Positions 8,475 to 19,670 are shown, counted from the stretch's first letter. The stretch: DNA of 64,000 nucleotides from Fervidobacterium changbaicum (GCF_004117075.1 NZ_CP026721.1:992001-1056000), one strand, 5' to 3'. Notes: generated by a model not told the origin, from the sequence alone. Numbers and translations: made by a program.

Positions 8475-9279
8475 GTCCACCGCTGCTGGTTTGCTTGAAG
8501 ATTTAGGTTTCTTCTGTATAGATAACCTTCCACCTGAAGTTATATACCAAGTAGCCAGCCTCGTGTTGCCAAGTGTGGAAAAACTGGCCATTGTTATTGA
8601 CGTTCGAGGATATATGTTCGGCAATGTTACAAAAGCCATCAAAGATATCAAAGAAAGGTTCCCGTTCACAAAGGTTATCTTCTTAACCGCCACGAAAGAA
8701 ACTTTGGTCCAAAGATTTGCGCACACTAGAAGGTCTCACCCACTTTCTAAACAGGCCACATCGATAATGGAAGCAATAGATCTGGAAGCTGAGATGATGA
8801 AAGACATCCTCGAGATGGCTGACATCGTGATCGATACGTCCCAGATGAATCCTCACCAACTAAGAGAAAAATTGACAAAGGTTCTTGAGCCCACGGAAGG
8901 AAAGGATTTTACCGTGCATATAATCAGTTTTGGTTTCAAATATGGAATACCGCTTGATGCGGATTTTGTTTTCGATGTCCGCTTCTTTCCAAATCCTTTC
9001 TATATTCCAGAACTCCGCCCGAAAGACGGCCGCGATGAGGAAGTTAAAGAATTCTTGAGAAATATAGAAGGTAGTACCGAATATTTGAATAGGATAAAAT
9101 CCGTTATCTTATTTGCCATAAATAGATACCACTCAGAGGGTAGAAAAGAATTAATTATTGCGATAGGATGTACCGGTGGAAAACACCGGTCTGTTTACTT
9201 TGCTGAAGAGTTGTCTTCTCAGCTTGAAAAAGAGAATTTCAAAACAACCGTTGAACATCGGGATGTGGCACTTGGATGA
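8431..9279 (+). CDS. rapZ: RNase adapter / nucleotide-binding protein RapZ (YvcJ)
   Basis: This is a P-loop protein of 282 residues with Walker A GYSGAGKST near the N-terminus, IDNLPPEVI, and the C-terminal conserved block AIGCTGGKHRSVY. In E. coli RapZ senses glucosamine-6-phosphate and directs RNase E to small RNAs. In Bacillus YvcJ binds and hydrolyses nucleotides and affects competence. The role in Thermotogales is not known. The start is TTG at 8431, inside murI. The stop overlaps the next start by four bases (ATGA). The order rapZ-yvcK-whiA is the classic conserved cluster of Firmicutes and Actinobacteria. Confidence 0.93.
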   Translation: MKELVILTGYSGAGKSTAAGLLEDLGFFCIDNLPPEVIYQVASLVLPSVEKLAIVIDVRGYMFGNVTKAIKDIKERFPFTKVIFLTATKETLVQRFAHTRRSHPLSKQATSIMEAIDLEAEMMKDILEMADIVIDTSQMNPHQLREKLTKVLEPTEGKDFTVHIISFGFKYGIPLDADFVFDVRFFPNPFYIPELRPKDGRDEEVKEFLRNIEGSTEYLNRIKSVILFAINRYHSEGRKELIIAIGCTGGKHRSVYFAEELSSQLEKENFKTTVEHRDVALG

Positions 9280-10250
9280 AGGTCGTTGCCGTAGGTGGTG
9301 GAACAGGTCTTTCTACGTTGTTACGTGGTTTGAAAAATTATCCATTCGATATAACAGCCGTAGTTACAATAACTGATGAAGGTGGAAGTTCAGGTATACT
9401 TAGGGAAGAACTAAACGTTCCACCACCTGGTGACATAAGAAACAATTTGGTAGCGCTTGCAAGTTCTGAAAGTATTCTTAGTGCGTTGTTTAACTATAGA
9501 TTTCAAGATGGCTCTTTGAAAGGCCACAGTGTCGGTAACATCATTTTGGCCGCGCTAACAAAGATTACAGGTAGTTTTGCAGAAGCCGTAGCAAGAGCGT
9601 CTGATATTCTTGCAATAAAAGGTCGCGTGCTCCCTGTATCATTGAAGATGGCAAGGCTTGCTGCTATCTTCTCAGATGGGAAGTGCGTGGTTGGTGAAAC
9701 AAACATCGTTGAGTATGGTAAGACTACCAAGAATCGAATAGTTGAATTGAGATTAGAAGAACCTGTGAGAATAAATCCAGAGGTTGAACACGCAATAGAA
9801 GAAAGCGATGCTATTATCTTTGGCCCCGGAAGTCTATATACAAGCGTCATTGCGAATTTAATTATCGGTGGATTTCAAGAGAGTCTTAAAAGGTCGAAAG
9901 CCATAAAAATCTATATAAGCAATATAATGACTCAACCCGGTGAGACTTTACAATACTCGCTTGGCGACCATGTACAGGAGATTGAAAGATATGCGGGAAT
10001 CTCTATCGATTACATAGTTCACTCTTTACCTCCTAGAAACGAAGAGGTTTTGAAAAGATACATCGAAAAGGGTTCCGAACCAGTGAAGGTGGATATCAAC
10101 GATAATCGCTTAATCTTAGGACATTACTCTTCGGTTATTTTCGAAAATGAATACCGAATTAGACATGATCCATTGCTAATCTCAGAAGTATTATTCAACT
10201 TGCTGAGCTCGTTAAAGAACAAAATACCGAGTGAAAGTTTACAAATTTAG
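9276..10250 (+). CDS. yvcK: Gluconeogenesis factor YvcK (CofD-like)
   Basis: The 324-residue protein of the CofD/YvcK family has the glycine-rich start VVAVGGGTGLSTLLRGL, ITDEGGSSG, PPPGDIRNNLVALA and a later FGPGSLYTSV. In Bacillus, YvcK is needed for growth on gluconeogenic carbon and for cell shape, and it binds UDP-sugars; no enzyme activity is firmly known. The start codon overlaps the rapZ stop (ATGA). It is a member of the murI-to-lysS run, between rapZ and whiA. Confidence 0.93.
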   Translation: MKVVAVGGGTGLSTLLRGLKNYPFDITAVVTITDEGGSSGILREELNVPPPGDIRNNLVALASSESILSALFNYRFQDGSLKGHSVGNIILAALTKITGSFAEAVARASDILAIKGRVLPVSLKMARLAAIFSDGKCVVGETNIVEYGKTTKNRIVELRLEEPVRINPEVEHAIEESDAIIFGPGSLYTSVIANLIIGGFQESLKRSKAIKIYISNIMTQPGETLQYSLGDHVQEIERYAGISIDYIVHSLPPRNEEVLKRYIEKGSEPVKVDINDNRLILGHYSSVIFENEYRIRHDPLLISEVLFNLLSSLKNKIPSESLQI

Positions 10251-10260
10251 AGGTGAAGTC

Positions 10261-11178
10261 GTGAAATACACATTTTCTGAAGAAGTTAAAGGTGAATTAT
10301 GTCAAGTTGATGTTCTCAGCCAGGAAGAGGCACGGGCTGAGATTGTTGGTTATTTAAAAGGTAAAGGAACATACGTGAAAACTTCGGTTGATAGCTATAT
10401 TTTGCTCGAAGTTGGTTTCATACCAGCTGCTCGTAGGGTCATGAATTTGCTGCACATTTTAGGAACGGACAAGAAAAAGCTTACACTGATAAAAAACAAA
10501 CTCCAGCGCAAAAGAGTTCAGATCTTTATTCCAACAGACATCTTAAACAAACTCCAGTTGTCCATACTCTCAATGCCTAAAGAAATCCAAGAAGATATAG
10601 GTTTATTCGGTGCATTTTTGAGAGGCTTCTTTGTCGCTTCTGGATCTGTTACCGACCCAGCAAAGAACTATCATTTCGAATTGGTTTCTTATAACGAACA
10701 ACTACTGTATTTCATTGATAGAAAACTCGAAGATTTTCTTGGTGTAATTGGAAAAATCACAAAGTTGAGGTATAATTATAGGTACTACTTAAAAAGGGGT
10801 TACGACATACAAGAAGTTTTAGAATTAATGGGCGCAATTCGTGCAGCGTCGCATATAGAAAAAATCACTACATCTCGGGAGATAAAAGCGGATATAAACC
10901 GCACTCTTAATTTTTTGAGTGCTAATGCTAAAAGAACAGGCGAAAGCAACGCAAAACAAATCAGAGTTATCAACGAAGTTATTAAAAGAATCGGCTTGGA
11001 AAATTTGCCTGACGAACTGAGGAAACTGGCTCTGCTTAGGTTGGAGCACGAAGACCTTCCTTTAACGGAACTTGGAGAACTCTTCGACCCACCAATGACG
11101 AAAAGCATGGTGTATAATAGGTTTAAGAGATTAGAAAAGCTTTTGGAAAAGACCAAAGGAAGTGGTGAGGGAGAATGA
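10261..11178 (+). CDS. whiA: Sporulation/division regulator WhiA family DNA-binding protein
   Basis: WhiA combines a LAGLIDADG homing-endonuclease-like fold with a C-terminal helix-turn-helix. Here the N-terminal part starts [14 protein letters not shown], the endonuclease-like core includes [17 protein letters not shown], and the C-terminal HTH includes [24 protein letters not shown]. WhiA controls sporulation division genes in Streptomyces and influences division in Bacillus; targets here are unknown. I place the start at GTG 10261 (305 residues) after AGAGGTG, because the upstream GTG at 10231 lies inside yvcK and adds residues not seen in the family. The stop overlaps nrdR by four bases. 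Confidence 0.9.
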   Translation: MKYTFSEEVKGELCQVDVLSQEEARAEIVGYLKGKGTYVKTSVDSYILLEVGFIPAARRVMNLLHILGTDKKKLTLIKNKLQRKRVQIFIPTDILNKLQLSILSMPKEIQEDIGLFGAFLRGFFVASGSVTDPAKNYHFELVSYNEQLLYFIDRKLEDFLGVIGKITKLRYNYRYYLKRGYDIQEVLELMGAIRAASHIEKITTSREIKADINRTLNFLSANAKRTGESNAKQIRVINEVIKRIGLENLPDELRKLALLRLEHEDLPLTELGELFDPPMTKSMVYNRFKRLEKLLEKTKGSGEGE

Positions 11179-11645
11179 GGTGCCCATTCTGTGGTTACGA
11201 AGACACAAGAGTGCTTGATTCGAGGGAACTGAGTGAAGGTAGGGCGATAAGACGTAGGAGAGAATGTCCGAACTGTCATGCGAGGTTTACCACGTATGAA
11301 AGGTACGAAACTGGACCAATAACAGTAATAAAAAAGGACGGCAGAAGGGAAAAATTCGACAGAAGAAAGATATTGAACGGTCTTCTGAAGGCTTTTGAAA
11401 AGCGACCTGTCACTTTGGAAGATATCGAGCGAATAGTTGACAATGTCGTTTCGACTCTGCAAAAAAGTGGCTCGGTCGAAGTAAGTACTGAACAAATCGG
11501 GAAAATTGTCATGGAAGAGTTGAAGAAAATAGATCAAGTAGCCTACGTTCGTTTCGCATCGGTTTACAAAGATTTTAGAGAAATTGATCAATTTATAGAA
11601 GTCATCAAAGAATTGCGCGGGGAATCACAAAAACAAAGTGATTAA
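11175..11645 (+). CDS. nrdR: Transcriptional repressor NrdR
   Basis: NrdR represses ribonucleotide reductase genes when deoxyadenosine nucleotides fill its ATP-cone. The 156-residue protein has the N-terminal zinc ribbon with Cys3, Cys6, Cys31 and Cys34 ([18 protein letters not shown]), followed by the ATP-cone ([26 protein letters not shown]). It is coupled to whiA through ATGA. Two NrdR boxes lie upstream of nrdG-nrdD in this same window at 38369-38415, so a probable target is visible about 27 kb away. Confidence 0.95.
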   Translation: MRCPFCGYEDTRVLDSRELSEGRAIRRRRECPNCHARFTTYERYETGPITVIKKDGRREKFDRRKILNGLLKAFEKRPVTLEDIERIVDNVVSTLQKSGSVEVSTEQIGKIVMEELKKIDQVAYVRFASVYKDFREIDQFIEVIKELRGESQKQSD

Positions 11646-11670
11646 ATTTCTTAGTAGGAGGGAGAAAGTG

Positions 11671-12141
11671 ATGGAAAAAGTTAAGCTAACAAGAGCAGGT
11701 TATCAAAAGCTCAAAGAAGAACTCGATGAATTAAAACGCCAACTTATGTTCGAAATCCCAGAGAGGATAAAAGCTGCAAGAGAATTAGGAGACCTTTCGG
11801 AAAATTCAGAGTACCAGGAAGCAAAGAACGAACAAGGCAGAATTGCTTCTCGTATCAACGAACTTGAACAGATGCTCATGAACGCAGAGATAATATCAGA
11901 AGCCTTCGATTCCTCAACCGTGAGTCTTGGTGACTGGGTACTTCTAAAGAACCTCGAAACCGGTGAAGAAATGAAAGTCCAACTTGTAAACCCGCAAGAA
12001 GCTGATATATTTGCAAATAAGATAAGCATTGACTCCCCGCTTGGAAGAGGTATTAACGGAGCGAAGAAAGGGCAGACTATAAAGGTAAAGGCACCGAAAG
12101 GAATTGTTAAATACCAGGTGCTCGATATAACAGCAGAGTAG
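11671..12141 (+). CDS. greA: Transcription elongation factor GreA
   Basis: GreA rescues backtracked RNA polymerase by stimulating cleavage of the nascent RNA. With ATG at 11671, chosen for AGGAGGG about nine bases earlier, it is 156 residues, the usual size. The N-terminal coiled coil reads KLTRAGYQKLKEELDEL and RELGDLSENSEYQEAK, including the acidic tip residues (D and E of GDLSENSEY). The C-terminal FKBP-like domain follows, with SPLGRGINGAKKGQTIKV. It lies between nrdR and lysS; greA-lysS is a common neighbour pair. Confidence 0.95.
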   Translation: MEKVKLTRAGYQKLKEELDELKRQLMFEIPERIKAARELGDLSENSEYQEAKNEQGRIASRINELEQMLMNAEIISEAFDSSTVSLGDWVLLKNLETGEEMKVQLVNPQEADIFANKISIDSPLGRGINGAKKGQTIKVKAPKGIVKYQVLDITAE

Positions 12142-12205
12142 TCAGCTAAAATTACCAAAATGAAATAACTTTTACACTTTTGAAGCAGCTTAGGAGGGAT
12201 TCATC

Positions 12206-13723
12206 TTGCTTAAGGACTTTAGAGAGCAAAGGGTTAAAGAGATAGAAGAACTGCGAAATATGGGCATAAATCCTTATCCATATTCCTATCCGAAAACACA
12301 CACAACGGAAGATATAAAGAAGCAATTCGAACACCTTGCAAACGGAGAAGTCACAGATCAAAAGGTTTCAACAGCTGGAAGGATAATGTCCATAAGAGAG
12401 CACGGCAAAAGTGCGTTCTTTCATATCAAAGACACCTACGGACGCATACAAGCATACGTTCGAAAGGATAAAACAGAGAACTTTGAGTTCTTTAAAGAAC
12501 ACGTAACTGTGGGAGACATCATCGGTGTTGAAGGTATAGTATTTAAAAGCAACACCGGTGAGATTACTATCCTTGTCGAAAAGTTCCAGCTCTTGGTCAA
12601 ACCTCTTAGACCGATGCCTGAGAAATGGCACGGTATAAAGGACAAAGAAATACTCTACCGTCAAAGGTATGTCGATATGATTGCCAATGATGAAACCATA
12701 AAGAGGTTCAGAATAAGGTCAGACATAATTAGAATGATCCGTGAATTTCTACACAAGAAAGGATTCTACGAGGTCGAGACACCTATTCTTCAATACCTCA
12801 CCGGTGGTGCCTCAGCACGTCCATTCATTACACATTGTAATGCACTGGACATCGATATGTATTTAAGAATCGCAACTGAACTCCATCTGAAAAGATTTAT
12901 TGTTGGAGGCTTCGACAAAGTTTACGAAATCGGAAGAATTTTCAGGAATGAAGGTATTTCCTATAAACACCATCCAGAATTCACCTCTATAGAGCTCTAC
13001 CAAGCGTATGCAGACTACGAAGATATGATGAACCTCACTGAAGAGCTCATCACATATCTTGTTGAGCAAATCTTTGGAACCACGAAGATCACGTACCAGG
13101 GTCAGGAAATAGATTTCACAAGACCTTGGAGAAGGGTTAAGATGAGAGAGTTTATAAAAGAAAACCTAGGTGTTGATATACTCGAAGACTCAGACGAAAA
13201 AATGTTGTCTGTTCTAAGAACCCACGGTGTCGATGTTGAAATAGAAGACAGGGGGCACATGATCGAAAAACTTTGGGACCTTGTTGAAGACAAGGTTGTC
13301 CAGCCTACGTTCCTACTCGACCATCCAGTTGAAATTTCGCCCCTGGCAAAGAGACACAGGGAAGATCCTAGGGTTACCGAGAGGTTTGAATTGATAATTT
13401 ACGGTCGCGAGATGGCGAATGCGTTTAGTGAACTCAACGATCCTGTGGATCAGCTTGAAAGGTTCATGAATCAGCTGAAATTAAGAGACCTCGGTGATGA
13501 AGAAGCACAGATGCTTGACAAAGACTTCGTCCGCGCACTTGAATACGGAATGCCACCAACTGGTGGACTTGGAATAGGGATTGATAGGCTTGTCATGTTG
13601 CTAACAGACAGCGCGAACATCCGTGACGTTATCGCATTCCCGCTTGTCAGACCGGAAAGTGATATTGATATAGAAGAAATTGAAATCTCTGAGAAAGCAG
13701 AAGAAGGGGGAGATAGAGTATGA
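12206..13723 (+). CDS. lysS: Lysyl-tRNA synthetase, class II
   Basis: LysS charges tRNA-Lys. The 505-residue protein has an N-terminal OB fold ([22 protein letters not shown]) and a class II core: motif 1 with [18 protein letters not shown], motif 2 [18 protein letters not shown], and motif 3 [15 protein letters not shown] near the C-terminus. The start is TTG at 12206 after TAGGAGGG. The stop shares four bases (ATGA) with the next gene, an exported SurA-like protein. I see no T-box leader in the short 64-base gap before it. Confidence 0.96.
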   Translation: MLKDFREQRVKEIEELRNMGINPYPYSYPKTHTTEDIKKQFEHLANGEVTDQKVSTAGRIMSIREHGKSAFFHIKDTYGRIQAYVRKDKTENFEFFKEHVTVGDIIGVEGIVFKSNTGEITILVEKFQLLVKPLRPMPEKWHGIKDKEILYRQRYVDMIANDETIKRFRIRSDIIRMIREFLHKKGFYEVETPILQYLTGGASARPFITHCNALDIDMYLRIATELHLKRFIVGGFDKVYEIGRIFRNEGISYKHHPEFTSIELYQAYADYEDMMNLTEELITYLVEQIFGTTKITYQGQEIDFTRPWRRVKMREFIKENLGVDILEDSDEKMLSVLRTHGVDVEIEDRGHMIEKLWDLVEDKVVQPTFLLDHPVEISPLAKRHREDPRVTERFELIIYGREMANAFSELNDPVDQLERFMNQLKLRDLGDEEAQMLDKDFVRALEYGMPPTGGLGIGIDRLVMLLTDSANIRDVIAFPLVRPESDIDIEEIEISEKAEEGGDRV

Positions 13724-15429
13724 GCAAAGAAAGCAAAGATGTAAAACTCCGAAAACACATAAGTAAGTGGCAACAAGTATTCATTTGGATCATAGCGATC
13801 GCATTCATCGCAGGTATAGCACTCTGGGCTTTAGCGGTTAATTACACTCCTGGGGCAAAGAAAATGAAGAGAACATTAGAAGAAACTGCAGCGTACTTAA
13901 CAAAAGATGGGACACCTCTGAAGAATGAGACTTATTGGGTATTCCCGGAAGACATCGAACAAGTCTACGGAAACCTGTTAGCTCAGTACGGCAACCCTTC
14001 ACTTGATCCCGTTACTGAAGAACCATACGTTAAGACACTCATCGCCGTTGACCTACTCAACAAGAAACTTATGCTCTACTACGCAGAAGTCAACAATATC
14101 AAACCAGATAAAAATAAGGTCAAGGAAGAAGTCAAAAAGGAAATAGACGAATTGAAAAAGGACAATACAAAACTCCAGCAGATTAAAACTCAGTACGGAA
14201 GCCTCACAAATTACGAGAAAGAACTAACACGTCAGAAAGAACAGGAGCTAACAATACAAGCTGTAAGAGATAAACTCGGGGCTGTTACCGATAAAGAGAT
14301 TCAAAACTATTACGACAAAAACAAACAAGACATAATTAACAAATACACAAAAGCAGAAACATCGTATTTGACATTCGAAAGCAAAGAAGAAATGGAGAAA
14401 TTCGTCAAATCAGCTATGGAAAAAGGTGTAACGCAAGCTGCATCCGAAGCTTCATTGACTTTAACGGATTACACGCTGAACAAAGGTACGCTTCCTGAAG
14501 AACTTGAAAACATGATTTTCGATGCAACATCGACACTCGTTTCATTCCCGTACAACGACACGTACTTTGTATTCAATGTGAAAAGTGTACAAAAGGTTGA
14601 TACATTTGAGAATTTCAAAAAATCCGACGCCTTCAACGAAATTGTCACGAACTTGAAGAACGAAAGATTCGGAGAGAACTTCAAGAAATGGAAAGAAGAA
14701 AACAAGATTGCGTTTGAGATAAGAGATCCCGTTTACAACGCATGGTACCGAGCGCTTACTTCGGAAGGCAAAGACTTACTGACTGCGTACAAGAAATTTT
14801 ACGAAGAGTTCTTCACTGAGAAAGAGGAAGTTAAAAGCGATATACCAGCTGAGCAAAAAGCCGCCTTCTTGGTAATTGCAGATAGAATAATTGAGAGTAC
14901 AGATACAGCTCTTGAGGCCGTAAAAGGCGATGTCAGGGAATTTGAGAAGAAAGTGGTTCTATCTATATACGAGCAAGTGAAAGGCTCTTCACTTGAAATA
15001 CTCAGAAGGATGAAAGAGTATTACCCAGACAGGAAAGATATCACCTACGATTACTACTCAAAATTGTACGACACTATAAAACCGTATCTTTCAATTGGCG
15101 GAGCTTACTACGTAATGAATCAACTTTTCGAAGTTTACCAAGGTTTTGCTGATCTTGCTGAAGCCACGAATGTCGATGTTAAGATAAGGGCAGATTCATA
15201 CTACAAATTGTACGAAATGAACAAGCTTCTCGATGATCCTAAAACGGCAAAAGGATATCTGGCAAAGCTGAAAGAACTTAAACCGGACTATAGTATAAAC
15301 TTTGATTCAGCGGAAAAAGAACTCGAAGATATGATCAAACAAAAAGAAGCAGAAGCAACGCAAACGACAAATGAATCGACACAAACTACAAACAACGCAA
15401 CACAAACAAGTGATACAAACAATAAATAA
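13720..15429 (+). CDS. Membrane-anchored SurA-like chaperone/peptidyl-prolyl isomerase-like protein
   Basis: The 569-residue protein has a short basic cytoplasmic start, one signal-anchor helix at about residues 19-42 ([20 protein letters not shown]), then a long helical region outside the membrane. Residues about 60-200 look like a SurA/PrsA N-terminal domain ([25 protein letters not shown], then [13 protein letters not shown]). A parvulin-like stretch with a poor active site follows, and then helical repeats. The last 25 residues are a Thr/Asn/Gln-rich tail. It probably helps fold exported or outer-sheath (toga) proteins; this is inference. It is coupled to lysS and followed by a shorter paralogue. 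Confidence 0.7.
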   Translation: MSKESKDVKLRKHISKWQQVFIWIIAIAFIAGIALWALAVNYTPGAKKMKRTLEETAAYLTKDGTPLKNETYWVFPEDIEQVYGNLLAQYGNPSLDPVTEEPYVKTLIAVDLLNKKLMLYYAEVNNIKPDKNKVKEEVKKEIDELKKDNTKLQQIKTQYGSLTNYEKELTRQKEQELTIQAVRDKLGAVTDKEIQNYYDKNKQDIINKYTKAETSYLTFESKEEMEKFVKSAMEKGVTQAASEASLTLTDYTLNKGTLPEELENMIFDATSTLVSFPYNDTYFVFNVKSVQKVDTFENFKKSDAFNEIVTNLKNERFGENFKKWKEENKIAFEIRDPVYNAWYRALTSEGKDLLTAYKKFYEEFFTEKEEVKSDIPAEQKAAFLVIADRIIESTDTALEAVKGDVREFEKKVVLSIYEQVKGSSLEILRRMKEYYPDRKDITYDYYSKLYDTIKPYLSIGGAYYVMNQLFEVYQGFADLAEATNVDVKIRADSYYKLYEMNKLLDDPKTAKGYLAKLKELKPDYSINFDSAEKELEDMIKQKEAEATQTTNESTQTTNNATQTSDTNNK

Positions 15430-15439
15430 CGAGTGAGAA

Positions 15440-15466
15440 TATCCCCCGCAAAGCCTGCGGGGGATA
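15440..15466 (+). terminator. Strong GC hairpin between the two SurA-like genes
   Basis: TATCCCCCGCA pairs perfectly with TGCGGGGGATA across a five-base loop, 10 bases after the stop codon. Only a short AATTT follows, so it may be a partial terminator or an mRNA 3' stabiliser. Confidence 0.6.
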
Positions 15467-15526
15467 ATTTCAAATGTCAGATTCTTGGTCTAATTCAATC
15501 CTCAACAAACACTTGGAGGTGTTATT

Positions 15527-16843
15527 ATGAAAAGGTATTTGAAGATTCTCTCTTTACTCCTTACGGTTGGTGTCTTGTTCCTCAGTTCAATTGCTTTGGC
15601 AAGCACTCAGCAGAATTTCGCTGCTTATCTTGAAAAAGGTGGAAAGATTCTCACTGGAATTACGTGGGACGATATTGATCAGCTTTACGAACTTTACGAA
15701 ATGTACTACGGTTCTTTCGATCCTATATTTGAAAAACCATACGTTGAAGCACTGATAATGAATCAACTACTTAAGGACAAGTTCGTCGAGTATCTTTCAG
15801 AAGCAGAAGGTCTATCTTCTGAAGAGTTCAAGGTTGCTCACTCTGAAATTTCGGAATCTGATATGGAAAAATACTACGAAGAAAATAGAGAAGACATCCA
15901 ACAAGAAGCATACGTGGACTTTGACTACGCTGTTTTTGAAACGGAAGAAGAAGCAAAAAAATTCTACGATAGAGCCTCTGAAGTCGGTTTTGAAAAGGCT
16001 ATTAGTGAAGCTTCCGAGTCTTCTGGACTTTTGGACTCAGATTCCTATGCCGGACTTAAAAAGAGTCAAACGAGCGCTTCGTTCATAGATGTGCTGTTCA
16101 CACCATCTGAAAAAAAACTCAAAATGCACACGACTGACAACGCAAGCTTTGTGTTCAACATAAAGAATCTAAATGACCTTTCCACATTTGAAAAGTTTAA
16201 AGAATCACCAATGTACGAGGAAGTTATGGCAAATCTTTCCAACGAAAAATTTGAAAAATATGTTGAAGAAAAAATTAAGAGTGAAAAAATCAACTTCGCT
16301 GTGCCTCAAGAGTACAAAATATGGTTTGATATGGTCCGAAATGTACCTCCTGAAAAGCTTGTTGAACAGTACTATTCTACAGTCTTCAATGAAACTGGGA
16401 ATCTCATAGAGACTGATCCTATCGTACTAACAGGTTTGCTAACTGCTTTGGAGGATGCCAATCTAGTTGAAGAGTACATTGAGGAATACGAAGCACTTGT
16501 AAGAGAACTTTATGAATTAGGATACAGATCTTTCTTGGTCCTTGCAAGACTTAGGCAGTTTGACAATTCAGAAAACGTTCTTCTGGAATACAACGTTGAA
16601 CTCTCGAAGATTCTTATAAACTACATAAACAACGGAGACACGTTGTCTGTCCTGCAATACATATATTCAAATCTCTCTGAACTTGAAGAACTAAGCAACT
16701 CTGGAAATCCTGAAGTAAGGCAAAAAGCACTTGAATATCTATACAGAATGAACAAAGCACTTGGAGACGAAGAGAGTGCAAATAAATATTTGGAACAGTT
16801 GCACCAAGAGAATCCGAATTATAAAATAGAAAGTGAGCAATAA
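15527..16843 (+). CDS. Exported SurA-like protein, shorter paralogue of the preceding gene
   Basis: The 438-residue protein has a cleavable signal peptide (MKRYLKILSLLLTVGVLFLS, cut near ALA). It is clearly homologous to the gene before it: YGSFDPIFEKPYVEALIMNQ against [39 protein letters not shown] against [19 protein letters not shown], and NFAVPQEYKIWFDMV against [15 protein letters not shown]. It lacks most of the roughly 80-residue helical part of the SurA-like domain, and its C-terminus ends without the Thr-rich tail. The ATG follows TTGGAGG. The role is unknown; it is probably an extracytoplasmic folding or scaffold factor working with its neighbour. Confidence 0.7.
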   Translation: MKRYLKILSLLLTVGVLFLSSIALASTQQNFAAYLEKGGKILTGITWDDIDQLYELYEMYYGSFDPIFEKPYVEALIMNQLLKDKFVEYLSEAEGLSSEEFKVAHSEISESDMEKYYEENREDIQQEAYVDFDYAVFETEEEAKKFYDRASEVGFEKAISEASESSGLLDSDSYAGLKKSQTSASFIDVLFTPSEKKLKMHTTDNASFVFNIKNLNDLSTFEKFKESPMYEEVMANLSNEKFEKYVEEKIKSEKINFAVPQEYKIWFDMVRNVPPEKLVEQYYSTVFNETGNLIETDPIVLTGLLTALEDANLVEEYIEEYEALVRELYELGYRSFLVLARLRQFDNSENVLLEYNVELSKILINYINNGDTLSVLQYIYSNLSELEELSNSGNPEVRQKALEYLYRMNKALGDEESANKYLEQLHQENPNYKIESEQ

Positions 16844-16910
16844 ACCCAAGACAAAATTTGGACTATTTAGCCAAAACATTCAAAGATATTGTTCCCAGGG
16901 GGGTTAGAGC

Positions 16911-17555
16911 ATGCACTGGGTTATCACAGGTGCAAATAGAGGTATCGGTTTAGCACTGACCAAACAACTGCTATCAAAAGGTGAGAAGGTAACCGTGGGC
17001 GTCAGAACATCCATGCCCATAGAGCATGAAAATCTTAAGGTATTGAAAGTCGACACTTCAAATCCAGTCTCTATAGAAACCTTCGTTTCTCAAATAATTG
17101 AACCTATAGACGTGCTTATAAACAACGCGGGTGTGCTTATTGAAGAAAGGTTCCCTGAAGTCACAGAGGAAGGTATGATATTATCCTTCAAAGTCAACAC
17201 AATGGGTCCATATATGCTCGTACAGGAATGCTACAAACAGAGCAAACTTAGAGAGGGAGCTAAGATAATAAATATATCAAGCATCCTTGGTAGCATTGCA
17301 AGTACGGGCGGAACTACATCCGTGCCTTACTCTGTTTCAAAAGCTGCGTTGAACATGGTTACGAAATTACTGGCGCACAGGCTTAAGAACATGTACGTTG
17401 TTTCCGTCCATCCAGGCTGGGTAAAGACGGACATGGGCGGTCCTGAAGCACCCCTTCTTCCAGAAGAATCAGCGGCTGGTATAATTAAAGTAATCGAGAA
17501 CTTGAACCAAAGTGGGGTCTTTCTTGATTATACCGGGAAACCCCTGCCTTGGTAA
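16911..17555 (+). CDS. Short-chain dehydrogenase/reductase
   Basis: This is a classical SDR of 214 residues. The cofactor site TGANRGIGL is at residues 6-14, followed by the structural NNAG, catalytic Ser region NISSILGS, and YSVSK containing the catalytic Tyr and Lys. The C-terminus [14 protein letters not shown] is typical of NAD(P)-dependent carbonyl reductases of this size. It is slightly shorter than the usual 245 residues. The substrate is not predictable. The ATG follows AGGGGGGTTAG. It is followed by a chemoreceptor-like gene after 46 bases. Confidence 0.88.
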   Translation: MHWVITGANRGIGLALTKQLLSKGEKVTVGVRTSMPIEHENLKVLKVDTSNPVSIETFVSQIIEPIDVLINNAGVLIEERFPEVTEEGMILSFKVNTMGPYMLVQECYKQSKLREGAKIINISSILGSIASTGGTTSVPYSVSKAALNMVTKLLAHRLKNMYVVSVHPGWVKTDMGGPEAPLLPEESAAGIIKVIENLNQSGVFLDYTGKPLPW

Positions 17556-17601
17556 ACAAACTTGTCAAAGTTTCTATGCACATAGTGCAGGGGTGTTCTC
17601 C

Positions 17602-19626
17602 ATGAAAGCTGTGGCCAAAAACATATTCATTGTCCTTTTAGGTTTGCTTGCTATTTCCCTGATTGTTGCGTTTATGCAGTTGTACAGAAATGTTCCTGGA
17701 ATAGAAGAGTTTAAAGATGCAACCGTTGTTGTGAACGGTGAAGAAAAACCATTCCCGTACTTTGTAGCAGACAAAGAAAACAACGAGTACGTCATGCAAA
17801 TAAAAATAGATGGGTCGAAATACAAAGGAAAAACTCTTGCCGTTTCGGCGACCGCTAACCAGTACTTACGAATCTACCAAAATGACGTGTTGATATATGA
17901 TATTTCATCTAAGAGAGGTAGTGTCAATCCTTGGCACAGGTATTTTCCTGTTGTTCTCCAAGGCGATGTGGTTATTGAACTCTCTTTTATCTCGAACGGT
18001 GGTATCGAGCGGAAATTTTATATTGGTAAGCACGAGGATATAATTAAATTTGTTGAACGTGCCAACGCTATCGAAGAGTACATGTTTTATCTGGGCACCG
18101 GTTTCATGCTCGGCCTCTTTTTAGTCGTACTTTTATTGGCTGTTGCATTAAAGGAAAAAAGCTTCCTGTACGGTGCTTTAGTTATAGTTTCTCCCTTCTT
18201 GACAAGCATTGATGAGATGAACCTTTTCTTGCATCCTTTCATAGTTTGGAAAAAACTAGCGATACTCGGTGCAGCACTTGCGATGTATTTTGCTTACAGA
18301 TTCGCAAACGAGATTTTCAAAAGAAGGGCAACGAAACTGGAAAAGCTCTACATCTTGGGCTACTGGTCGTTGTTTGTTCCCGTAGTCTTATCTAACAGTA
18401 TGACGTTACTCAAAAGGTCGTATGCGAATTTTTACCTTTACTCTCTCATTTTACTATTAATCGTCCTAGGTATACTTATTAGAAAAACGAAGAACAGATA
18501 TGAACAGTTGATACTCTTTGGTTTCTCTGCGGTTATCGGTGCTACTTTCTTGTCTCTGCTTTCCGTAGCAAACATAATTAAAATTGAATTCATGTTCTTC
18601 AACATAGGTCAACTTTTCTTTGGGTTCACCGTAGCTACATACGTTGCTGCAAAAACTATAGAAGTTTTTAGGAATACTCAGAACATGAACGAAGCAATTA
18701 GCAGACTAATGGAGCAACAGACCAATTACATTCAAAATCTCGTCGCTTCCAGGGATAAGGTGAACGAGCTTTCATCATCTTCCGTAAAATACTTCGACGA
18801 AATAGAAGACTTGTACCAACACCTCAGCAACTCTTCTAAGAATGCACAAGAAACACTTGATAAACTGCAGAATATCGTTGAATACTTCGAAAGTTTTTTG
18901 GACGAGATAATAAAAACTTCGTCGCTGTTGCAAGAAACTGTCAGTAAGTCAGATAGCATAATGGCAGACATAATTGCACTATCTGAAAATAGTAAAGCGA
19001 ACTTTTCTGAAACGGAGACGATCGTCGATAACTTTAATCAAATGAGCACAAAACTGAAATCTACATTCGACGACCTGTACCAAGATTTTGCTAAAATAAA
19101 GGATATTTCAAGTCTCATAAAAGCTATCGCAACTCAAACCAATTTACTTTCTTTAAATGCATCCATAGAAGCAGCAAGAGCCGGAGAGGCTGGTAAAAGC
19201 TTCGCCGTTGTTGCAAGTGAGATAAGGAAGTTGGCTAGCGAAGCTTCTGAATTTGCGGAAAGGATTGAAAACAGCATCACTCTGATCTCCAGCAAGTTTG
19301 AAGGATTCGCAAAAGAACTATTCGACCTTTTCAACAATCTTGAGATTATAAGTAAGAGCAACGAGAAACTTTCACAGTCCATCTACAGATTTATCGATAA
19401 CGTCCAGATTTTAACTCAAGACTTCGACAGAGTTGAGGCAACTTTTGAAAAACAATCATCGGAGATGAACAACCTAAAAGACAGCATATACGAGATAATG
19501 AAAACCTCGGAAGAATTGAGACAAGCATTTGAGTTGTTTGGAGAAACTCAAAAGAAAATAGAAGATATCTTTTCCGTAATTATGGATCAAATTCTTGAGG
19601 TTCAGAACGCACTGAAAATTGAATAA
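17602..19626 (+). CDS. Seven-TM (7TMR-DISM-like) methyl-accepting chemotaxis protein
   Basis: With ATG at 17602 (after AGGGGTG) the protein has 674 residues. Order: an N-terminal membrane helix; an extracytoplasmic beta-rich domain at about residues 30-150; about seven membrane helices at 155-355 beginning [20 protein letters not shown]; and a cytoplasmic coiled coil with the MCP tip [19 protein letters not shown] near residues 510-530. This is the layout of 7TMR-DISM receptors joined to an MCP output, with no HAMP domain visible. It would signal to CheA/CheW from an external ligand, possibly a carbohydrate as known for some relatives. No che genes are adjacent. Confidence 0.82.
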   Translation: MKAVAKNIFIVLLGLLAISLIVAFMQLYRNVPGIEEFKDATVVVNGEEKPFPYFVADKENNEYVMQIKIDGSKYKGKTLAVSATANQYLRIYQNDVLIYDISSKRGSVNPWHRYFPVVLQGDVVIELSFISNGGIERKFYIGKHEDIIKFVERANAIEEYMFYLGTGFMLGLFLVVLLLAVALKEKSFLYGALVIVSPFLTSIDEMNLFLHPFIVWKKLAILGAALAMYFAYRFANEIFKRRATKLEKLYILGYWSLFVPVVLSNSMTLLKRSYANFYLYSLILLLIVLGILIRKTKNRYEQLILFGFSAVIGATFLSLLSVANIIKIEFMFFNIGQLFFGFTVATYVAAKTIEVFRNTQNMNEAISRLMEQQTNYIQNLVASRDKVNELSSSSVKYFDEIEDLYQHLSNSSKNAQETLDKLQNIVEYFESFLDEIIKTSSLLQETVSKSDSIMADIIALSENSKANFSETETIVDNFNQMSTKLKSTFDDLYQDFAKIKDISSLIKAIATQTNLLSLNASIEAARAGEAGKSFAVVASEIRKLASEASEFAERIENSITLISSKFEGFAKELFDLFNNLEIISKSNEKLSQSIYRFIDNVQILTQDFDRVEATFEKQSSEMNNLKDSIYEIMKTSEELRQAFELFGETQKKIEDIFSVIMDQILEVQNALKIE

Positions 19627-19670
19627 TTTGGTTGAAGCCAACGGAAACCAGCAATGGGGGTGATTTTCAA

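Noticed and set aside
10768-10782. TATAAT-like sequence inside whiA
   Set aside because: It lies within coding sequence with no -35 partner and no gene start close downstream.
10800-11591. Long minus-strand open frame (263 codons) across whiA and nrdR
   Set aside because: It lies opposite two well-recognised genes with zinc and HTH motifs, has no ribosome site, and its translation is Ser/Phe-rich low quality.
12142-12205. Possible T-box or lysine riboswitch before lysS
   Set aside because: The gap is only 64 bases, with no T-box sequence or conserved lysine-riboswitch core.
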